A stretch of DNA of 64,000 nt, taken from NCBI GenBank assembly GCA_018398805.1, contig JAGFBZ010000732.1, positions 155,983 through 219,982 of the forward strand, in the 5' to 3' direction. This document shows, piece after piece, positions 56,186 through 64,000 of the stretch. A model generated the notes under the pieces. It did not search any database. It was not told the DNA's origin and saw nothing but the letters and a program-made list of their open reading frames with translations. The translations under genes were made by a program, and so were the position numbers. Origin of the DNA: Hirundichthys speculiger (Eukaryota; Chordata; Actinopteri; Beloniformes; Exocoetidae). Position 1 is the stretch's first letter, and every line of letters begins with the position of its first letter.

Positions 56186-57537
56186 CGTAAAACAGAAATA
56201 CCGTATTTCTGTTTTACAGTAGTGGACCGTAAAACAGAAATACGGTAGTAAAACCGTAAAACAGAAATACGGTAGTGGACCGTATTTCTGTTTTACGGTT
56301 TAACTACCGTATTTCTGTTTTACAGTAGTGGACCGTAAAACAGAAATAGGGTAGTAGACCGTAAAACAGAAATACGTAGTGGACCGTATTTCGTTTTACG
56401 GTCCACTACCGTATTTTCGTTTTACTGTTTTGTTTTACTATACCGTTTTGTTTTACGTTTACTACCGTATTTCTTTACGGTACTACCGTATACGGTTACC
56501 GTTTACGTCCGTATTTTACTATTTACTACCCGTATTTCTTTACGTTTTAACGTACGTATTTCTGTTTACGGTCCACTACTGTAAACACGGTAGTAAACCG
56601 TAAACAGAATACGGTAGTAACCGTAAAACAGAATACGGTAGTAAAACCGTAAAACAGAATTACGGTAGTAGACCGTAAAACAGAAATACGGTAGTGGACC
56701 GTAAAACAGAAATACGGTAGTGGACCCTAAAACAGAAATACGGTAGTAGACCGTAAAACAGAAATAGGGTAGTAGACCGTATTTCTGTTTTAAGGTCCAC
56801 TACCGTATTTCTGTTTTACGGTCTACTACCGTATTTCTGTTTTACGGTTTTACTACCGTATTTCTGTTTTACGGTCCACTACTGTAAAACAGAATTACGG
56901 TAGTAGACCGTAAAACAGAAATACGGTAGTGGACCGTAAAACAGAAATACGGTAGTAGACCGTAAAACAGAAATACGGTAGTGGACCGTAAAACAGAAAT
57001 ACGGTAGTAAAACCGTAAAACAGAAATACGGTAGTAGACCGTAAAACAGAAATACGGTAGTGGACCGTAAAACAGAAATACGGTAGTGGACCGTAAAACA
57101 GAAATACGGTAGTAAAACCGTAAAACAGAAATACGGTAGTAAAACCGTAAAACAGAAATACGGTAGTAGACCGTAAAACAGAAATACGGTAGTAGACCGT
57201 AAAACAGAAATACGGTAGTGGACCGTATTTCTGTTTTACGGTTTTACTACCGTATTTCTGTTTTACGGTCCACTACTGTAAAACAGAAATACGGTAGTAG
57301 ACCGTAAAACAGAAATACGGTAGTAAAACCGTAAACAGAAATACGGTAGTAGACCGTAAACAGAAATACGGTAGTGGACCGTAAAACAAAATACGGTACC
57401 GTAAAACAGAAATACGGTAGTAAAAACCGAAAACGAAATACGGTAAAAAAAACAGAAATACGGTAGTAGACCGTAAAACAGAAATACGGTAGTGGACCGT
57501 ATTTCTGTTTTACGGTCTACTACCGTTTTTTACTACC
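56186..57537. repeat. Palindromic array block 3
   Basis: Same 26-27-bp units in both orientations. Around 56390-56640 and 57330-57460 units are degraded by many small deletions, which may be true decay or sequencing/assembly error. Confidence 0.9.
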
Positions 57538-58040
57538 GATATTGTTCATTCCAGATTGTATAATATTTGTTTATTGTTTCACAGTGGCTGCACAGGAACA
57601 ATGCTGCAGTGGAACAGTGGCTAACAAACTGATGTTCATCTCTCTTGGCTCAACAAGATTTGAATCAGGGCAGTTCAGACTCCTGGAACTACAGTAAGAT
57701 GTAAAAACCCAAACCTACCTCACAGGACTATTTTAATAAGTAAACTGCAAGTCGCAAGCTTGCACTGGCAGAGGAGTCGATTACAGTTTCTGCCCTAAAT
57801 GTTCTCTTTTTTCCACATTACTGTAATGATGCATAATGTCAAAATGTTCTAACTGTACTGTAAAAGTTTTGAAATGGCCTTGAGGCACTTTTTCAAAATG
57901 TTCTTACCTCTGTTTTCCAAATGTTGTCAATTTTGTATACAGTTCTGCATTTTCATAGACAGCATAAAATACATTGCAGAGTACAGTACATAATGTAAAT
58001 CTTTTACATAAAATACAGAAATACTACAGTAGTGGACCGT
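57538..58040. repeat. Core repeat copy 3 of 5
   Basis: Near-identical to the other copies; a diagnostic change is cttggctcaacaag where the others have cttggatcaacaag. Confidence 0.9.
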
Positions 58041-58615
58041 AAAACAGAAATACCGTATTTCTGTTTTACAGTAGTGGACCGTAAAACAGAAATACGGTAG
58101 TAAACCGTAAAACAGAAATACGGTAGTAGACCGTAAAACAGAAATACAGTAGTGGACCGTATTTCTGTTTTACGGTCTACTACCGTATTTCTGTTTTACA
58201 GTAGTGGACCGTAAAACAGAAATAGGGTAGTAGACCGTAAAACAGAAATACGGTAGTGGACCGTATTTCTGTTTTACGGTCCACTACCATATTTCTGTTT
58301 TACGGTTTTTACTACCGTATTCTGTTTTACAGTCTACTACCGTATTTCTGTTTTACGGTTTTACTAGCGTATTTCTGTTTTACGGTCCACTACTGTAAAA
58401 CAGAAATACGGTAGTAAAACCGTAAAACAGATATACGATAGTGGACCGTAAAACAGAAATACGGTAGTAAAAACCGTAAAACAGAAATACGGTAGTAAAC
58501 CGTAAAACAGAAATACGGTAGTAGACCGTAAAACAGAAATACGGTAGTACCGTAAACAGAAATACGGTCCACTACCGTATTTCTGTTTTACGGTCTACTA
58601 CCGTTTTTTACTACC
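58041..58615. repeat. Palindromic array block 4
   Basis: About 570 bp of the same units, with orientation switches near 58160, 58200, 58260, 58390 and 58568. Confidence 0.9.
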
Positions 58616-59115
58616 GATATTGTTCATTCCAGATTGTATAATATTTGTTTATTGTTTCACAGTGGCTGCACAGGAACAATGCTGCAGTGGAACAGTGGCT
58701 AACAAACTGATGTTCATCTCTCTTGGATCAACAAGATTTGAATCAGGGCAGTTCAGACTCCTGGAACTACAGTAAGATGTAAAAACCCAAACCTACCTCA
58801 CAGGACTATTTTAATAAGTAAACTGCAAGTCGCAAGCTTGCACTGGCAGAGGAGTCGATTACAGTTTCTGCCCTAAATGTTCTCTTTTTTCCACATTACT
58901 GTAATGATGCATAATGTCAAAATGTTCTAACTGTACTGTAAAAGTTTTGAAATGGCCTTGAGGCACTTTTTCAAAATGTTCTTACCTCTGTTTTCCAAAT
59001 GTTGTCAATTTTGTATACAGTTCTGCATTTTCATAGACAGCATAAAATACATTGCAGAGTACAGCACACAATGTAAATCTTTTACATAAAATACAGAAAT
59101 ACTACAGTAGTGGAC
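58616..59115. repeat. Core repeat copy 4 of 5
   Basis: Near-identical to the other copies; carries gtacagcacacaatg in place of gtacagtacataatg. Confidence 0.9.
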
Positions 59116-59777
59116 CGTAAAACAGAAATACCGTATTTCTGTTTTACAGTAGTGGACCGTAAAACAGAAATACGGTAGTAAAACCGTAAAACAGAAATAC
59201 GGTAGTAGACCGTAAAACAGAAATACGGTAGTGGACCGTATTTCTGTTTTACGGTCTACTACCGTATTTCTGTTTTACAGTCGTGGACCGTAAAACAGAA
59301 ATAGGGTAGTAGACCGTAAAACAGAAATACGGTAGTGGACCGTATTTCTGTTTTACGGTCCACTACCGTATTTCTGTTTTACGGTCTACTACCGTATTTC
59401 TGTTTTACGGTTTTACTACCGTATTTCTGTTTCACAGTCTACTACCGTATTTCTGTTTTACGGTTTTACTACCGTATTTCTGTTTTACGGTCCACTACTG
59501 TAAAACAGAAATACGGTAGTAAAACCATAAAACAGAAATACGGTAGTAGACCGTAAAACAGAAATACGGTAGTAAAACCATAAAACAGAAATACGGTAGT
59601 AGACCGTAAAACAGAAATACGGTAGTAAAACCGTAAAACAGAAATACGGTAGTAAAACCGTAAAACAGAAATACGGTAGTAGACCGTAAAACAGAAATAC
59701 GGTAGTAGACCGTAAAACAGAAATACGGTCCACTACTGTATTTCTGTTTTACGGTCTACTACCGTTTTTTTACTACC
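59116..59777. repeat. Palindromic array block 5
   Basis: About 660 bp of the same units; its order of unit variants closely follows block 4, suggesting that core plus array was duplicated as one larger unit. Confidence 0.9.
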
Positions 59778-60280
59778 GATATTGTTCATTCCAGATTGTA
59801 TAATATTTGTTTATTGTTTCACAGTGGCTGCACAGGAACAATGCTGCAGTGGAACAGTGGCTAACAAACTGATGTTCATCTCTCTTGGATCAACAAGATT
59901 TGAATCAGGGCAGTTCAGACTCCTGGAACTACAGTAAGATGTAAAAACCCAAACCTACCTCACAGGACTATTTTAATAAGTAAACTGCAAGTCGCAAGCT
60001 TGCACTGGCAGAGGAGTCGATTACAGTTTCTGCCCTAAATGTTCTCTTTTTTCCACATTACTGTAATGATGCATAATGTCAAAATGTTCTAACTGTACTG
60101 TAAAAGTTTTGAAATGGCCTTGAGGCACTTTTTCAAAATGTTCTTACCTCTGTTTTCCAAATGTTGTCAATTTTGTATACAGTTCTGCATTTTCATAGAC
60201 AGCATAAAATACATTGCAGAGTACAGTACATAATGTAAATCTTTTACATAAAATACAGAAATACTACAGTAGTGGACCGT
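59778..60280. repeat. Core repeat copy 5 of 5
   Basis: Near-identical to the other copies, including the exon-like piece and the conserved 3' part ending aatacagaaatactacagta. Confidence 0.9.
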
Positions 60281-61155
60281 AAAACAGAAATACCGTATTT
60301 CTGTTTTACAGTAGTGGACCGTAAAACAGAAATACGGTAGTAGACCGTAAAACAGAAATACGGTAGTGGACCGTATTTCTGTTTTACGTTCCACTACCGT
60401 ATTTCTGTTTTACGGTCTACTACCGTATTTCTGTTTTACGGTTTTACTAGCGTATTTCTGTTTTACGGTCCACTACTGTAAAACAGAAATACGGTAGTAA
60501 AACCATAAAACAGAAATACGGTAGTAGACCATAAAACAGAAATACGGTAGTAAAACCGTAAAACAGAAATACGCTAGTAAAACCGTAAAACAGAAATACG
60601 GTAGTAGACCGTAAAACAGAAATACGGTCCACTACCGTATTTCTGTTTTACGGTCTACTACCGTATTTCTGTTTTACGGTCCACTACTGTAAAAGAGAAA
60701 TACCGTAAAACAGAAATTTAACGGTTCAGTACTGTAGTATTTCAATTTTACAGTATACGGTATTCTGTAAAATACGGTATTCTGTAAAACAGAAATACTG
60801 TAAAACAGAAATACGGTATTTCTGTAAAACATAAATTTTCTGTAAAACAGAAATACGGTCCAGAATACCGTATTTTACAGAATACCGTATACTGTAAAAC
60901 AGAAATACTACAGTAGTGGACCGTTAAACAGAAATACGGTATTTCTGTTTTACAGTAGTGGACCGTAAAACAGAAATACGGTATTTCTGTTTTACAGTCC
61001 ACTACTGTAAAACAGAAATACCGTAAAACAGAAATATGGTATTTCTGTTTTACTGTAAAAATAACAGTATATTGCTGGCGTCTCTGCTGCCAGCTCTTTA
61101 CTGTAAATCATAGAAATGCAGAAATATACCGTATTTCTGTTTTACGTTCCACTAC
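60281..61155. repeat. Palindromic array block 6
   Basis: Same units; from about 60700 they resemble block 1 in inverted order. It includes gcgtctctgctgccagctct (61078) as the mirror of 52090. It ends abruptly against the hAT fragment at 61156. Confidence 0.9.
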
Positions 61156-61338
61156 CAGGATGTGCTGGCCCAGCTGGATGAAGCAGTTCACAAGGCACCA
61201 TGTGTTGGCTTAGCTGTAGATGAGTCCACTGATGTGTCTGACAATGCTCAGCTGTAAGTTTACGTAAGGTTCTTCAACAAAGACAAGAAAGTGTTCTGTG
61301 AAGACCTGTTAGGTGTTACTCCACTTAAGACCAGTACG
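61156..61338 (+). pseudogene. hAT transposase fragment with DESTD motif (upstream half of 48858 gene)
   Basis: Reads QDVLAQLDEAVHKAPCVGLA then VDESTDVSDNAQL, a TAA at 61255-61257, VYVRFFNKDKKVFCEDLLGV and TPLKTST. DESTD (61219-61233) carries the first catalytic Asp of hAT transposases. The next residues in the family, GEDIYLAIKEM, are exactly what begins the fragment at 48858. So both fragments are one gene in permuted order. The region before QDVL, including the BED finger, is missing. Confidence 0.85.
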
Positions 61339-62045
61339 GGTTTCCTGCAGGAAAAAACTTTTGGCGGGGGGGGGGGTTCAAGCCGAGAATGGTAGCCGAG
61401 AACCAAAAAAAAGGATAAATTACTTAATTAATTAGATTGTTCAATTATTATTTTTGCCCTCAAAATATGAAAGAAGTTGCTTAACAACAAACCCACAAAC
61501 ATGATGATGGAAAGCACTATAAAGTGTAGGCTACCTCAGTTTCTTAACTAAAAGACTATGTCTCATTTACTCTACTACTGACCAATTGCATACCAGTAAA
61601 TTACATAGTAGGCGTTACCTTTTTGACTGGGCGGACTGGTCATCAATCACCTCAGAGTGACAGCTGTCAAGTGAAGCTACGTGAGCTTGGAGTCCAGATG
61701 ACAGGCAGTGTGCCCATTGGTCTTTATTTATTTAGTTAGTTAGTTTAAATACCTAATGTTCTTTTTTTTCTTTTATAGACAAAGTTAAACATAATGTTGA
61801 TTAGTGTGTGCGTGTGTCACTTTAATGAATTGTCGAACCAAAAAAAAAAAAAAAAAAAAACGGCAGTGAGAAGTCGCACTGTCTGGTCAAAAAAAGCTCC
61901 GGGTCTATTACGAATAAAGTTTACCAGAATCTCTACTGACTATAAATCATTCCGGACCGACATAAAAGCGAGCGGAGTAGCCCGGGCGCTCGAGATTTCA
62001 GGCCGGGCGGGGCGCCTGGCCAAATAAGGTCTGCAGGAAACCCTG
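61339..62045. mobile_element. hAT-type element (GGGTTTCCTGCAGG ends)
   Basis: Left end gggtttcctgcaggaaa (61338-61354) and right end gtctgcaggaaaccctg (ends 62045) are inverted. Interior has a G run (61365-61375) and A20 (61841-61860). TSDs do not match because the left flank is hAT transposase and the right flank is Tigger-like sequence, a sign of rearrangement at this junction. Confidence 0.65.
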
Positions 62046-62437
62046 GTAATGGGTGTGGCCTTATGGGTAATGTAGTGTGTGTGTCGTGGGACGGCAGAAT
62101 GAGAACGAGTTTAGATGAAAAGTGTAGTGAGCATCAACAGCAGCCCAGCGTGTATAGATTTACATTCTTTGTTAACCGACAGGAGCCCAACAATACAACC
62201 TGTGTGATGTTACAAGTTCCTGCAGTACCAGAATAAAGAGCTCGTTCCATGCAGAGAAAACCGGACTTTTTCTTTTGCTGTTGTTAGCGTGTTAGCCGCT
62301 AATTACGAGCCAAAAATAGCACAATACCAGCAGTTTGTCTACTACGGTTCAGAGACCAGAGGCTGTGAAGGAAACAGAAATACCACATTTGAGCAGTTTG
62401 TCTTGTTTCGCTGCAGTGCCTCGCTACTTTTTTTTTG
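62046..62437. mobile_element. Tigger-like element, right part
   Basis: Begins gtaatgggtgtggccttatg and continues as the inverted match of 20926-21408 (cggttcagagaccagaggct, cgctgcagtgcctcgctact). Its terminal end is lost; outer hAT sequence resumes near 62438. Confidence 0.75.
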
Positions 62438-62666
62438 AATATGCAACTAATATTTTTTAAAAAACATAATTTGAATTATCTCAACCTACACATTTCCTTT
62501 GAAACGTTGTAATTATAGTTCATTGTATGTTTCCAATTTTTTCTTTTTCTAAATGAAAATGTGGAAAAAATGTGGAAAGTCATGACGTTCCCCCACGTAC
62601 CACCAGAGAGCGCTCGTGTACCACCGGTGGTACGCGTACCACAGTTTGCGCACCACTGCTCTAGAT

Positions 62667-63020
62667 CAAATGAGAAACGAATGAATGAATTAGCGTTCGG
62701 GCCCCGCAGCTCTACTTCAGATTTCCTCCTACTTCTTGTACAACTTCTCGCTTCTCCACCACCACACCTGCGCGGACCCCGGCCCCGGTCCCTCCGCATA
62801 CATATGAGCTCACTCTAAATTCAGCCCACGGCCTCCCCAGCACCGACCCGCCATCCTGGGCCCGTGTGATCTCCAACCATCCGCTCGGCCGCAAACATTC
62901 CTCTCAAGGTGCGACGGCTGAATAATTCATGTCGGAGGGTCTCTCTGCTGTCATGCTGTGATCTCGGCTCATTTCAATTACGGGAGGATGGTGTCAGAGG
63001 GAGTCTGACGGAGAATGACA
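62667..63020. other. Intergenic sequence, nothing recognised
   Basis: No element ends or coding features seen. Confidence 0.4.
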
Positions 63021-64000
63021 AGCAATTATGTGAGAGCACTTTATTTGCTTCAAGTCTCAAGGATGCCTGACTCTCCCTCCGTCCTCCACGTGTCGTTTTG
63101 AGGACTTCTGTCTTGGGATGCTGAGCTAAATAAATAAATGCATCAATTTCACTGCACCAAAACAATCATGGACTGACACTGCTTGAAAAGGTTGTCCAAA
63201 TAGCCTTTAATGAAATTCAAAAGTAACTCAAAAAGTTATGGATGGATCTTGATGAAATTTCAGGAGTTGTCGGAAATGTAAAAAGGAAGTGCTGATTTCA
63301 TTTAGGGTGTGATCCAGAAGAAATCCTGGATTCTGGATGACTTTTAAATTTTCAATAACATTGTGGTCAATGGGGCCAAAAAATTTGCAATTTTGCAAAG
63401 CAATTATGTGAGAGCACTTTATTTGCTTCAAGTCTCAAGGATGCCCGACTCTCTGTCCTCCATCTGTCATTTTGAGGACTTTTGTCTTGGGATGCTGAGA
63501 TAAATAAATAAATAAATGCATAAATATCATAGCACCAAAACAATCATAGACTGACAGTGCTTGAAAAGGTTGCCCAAATAGCCTTTAATGAAATTCAAAA
63601 ATAATCCAAATAGGCTTTATTGAAATTCAAAAATAACTCAAAAAGTTATGGATGGATTTTGATGAAATTTTCAGGAGTTGTCAGAAATGTGAAAAGGAAG
63701 AACTGATTTCATTTTGGGTGTGATCTGGAAGAAATCCTGGATTCTGGATGACTTTTAAATTTTCAATAACATTGTGGTCAATGGGGCCAAAAAATTTGCA
63801 ATTTTGTAAAGCAATTATGTGAGAGCACTTTATTTGCTTCAAGTCTCAAGGATGCCCGACTCTCTGTCCTCCATCTGTCATTTTGAGGACTTTTGTCTTG
63901 GGATGCTGAGATAAATAAATAAATAAATGCATAAATATCATAGCACCAAAACAATCATAGACTGACAGTGCTTGAAAAGGTGGTCCGAATAGCCTTTAAT
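63021..64000. repeat. Tandem repeat, period 378-411 bp, two full and one partial copy
   Basis: Copies start at 63021, 63399 and 63810 with agcaattatgtgagagcact and continue past the window end. Part of each unit (aactcaaaaagttatggatg ... gatccagaagaaatcctgga) is CCTCCGCC-type element sequence as at 12476. The second copy has an extra ~33 bp (aaataatccaaataggcttt...), and copies 2 and 3 are more alike than copy 1. Confidence 0.9.

Larger units (their letters stand above)
48579..62658. mobile_element. 14.1-kb hAT MITE carrying nested insertions
   Basis: Left end cagtggttctcaacctttta at 48579 and right end acagtttgcgcaccactg ending 62658, with perfect 8-bp TSD CTCTAGAT (48571-48578, 62659-62666). 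Same family as the 459-bp element at 43955. Its own sequence is only 48579-48665 and about 62438-62658; all between is nested: Tigger-like halves, a permuted hAT, a palindromic array and another MITE. Confidence 0.88.

Noticed and set aside
54740..61002. Many open frames with repeating VFLFYGLLPYFCFTV or DRISVLRSTT on both strands
   Set aside because: They arise from the stop-poor 26-27-bp repeat units; there is no start context, domain or codon bias, and the same peptide appears in both directions.
51275..61155. CRISPR-like regular repeats
   Set aside because: Units are contiguous, inverted and lack unique spacers; the sequence is a vertebrate genome with spliced genes and no cas genes.

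Overview
The window looks like part of a teleost fish genome. It holds the 3' half of one spliced protein gene on the + strand, embedded in unusually dense transposon sequence of fish type (hAT, Tc1/mariner, Tigger-like, PIF/Harbinger-like and L2-like elements, plus another non-LTR retrotransposon). There is no sign of a bacterial or viral genome, no rRNA or tRNA gene and no CRISPR array.

The host gene is dab2ip (DAB2-interacting protein, a SynGAP-family Ras GTPase-activating protein). Ten coding exons can be joined with matching phases: 8930-9074, 12051-12195, 13798-14046, 14144-14345, 15513-15700, 19412-20294, 24481-24618, 32681-32883, 32962-33049 and 38723-38890 (stop codon 38888-38890). 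They encode about 802 residues: most of the RasGAP domain with its arginine finger, a Ser/Pro/Gly-rich middle region, a C-terminal coiled coil and the family C-terminus. The PH, C2 and first RasGAP exons are not here and probably lie before position 1, so positions 1-8929 are most likely intron. A long 3' UTR follows to about 42.3-43.1 kb.

The introns hold many transposons whose ends I could fix by target-site duplications (TSDs): 8 bp for hAT and TA for Tc1/mariner. Several are nested, e.g. L2-like in hAT in LINE (1.3-3.1 kb), Tigger-like in hAT (20.8-21.7 kb), a fold-back THAP-bearing element in hAT (22.6-24.1 kb) and hAT in a Tc1-like element (35.1-36.7 kb). Two copies of one mariner-like element lie in opposite orientation on either side of the 145-nt exon 12051-12195.

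Downstream of the gene are an L2-like fragment (45.9-46.4 kb), a 20-bp minisatellite (46.5-48.0 kb) and the most striking structure: a 14.1-kb hAT insertion (48579-62658) with a perfect 8-bp TSD. It is built on a MITE that exists as a 459-bp copy at 43955. Inside it, a Tigger-like element is split by a block in which a hAT transposase appears in circularly permuted order (C-terminal half at 48.9-50.0 kb, DESTD-containing part at 61.2-61.3 kb). Between the halves are about 10 kb of 26-27-bp units in both orientations (long palindromes) and five near-identical copies of a core of about 500 bp with exon-like sequence. The window ends in a tandem repeat with a period of about 0.4 kb (63021-64000).
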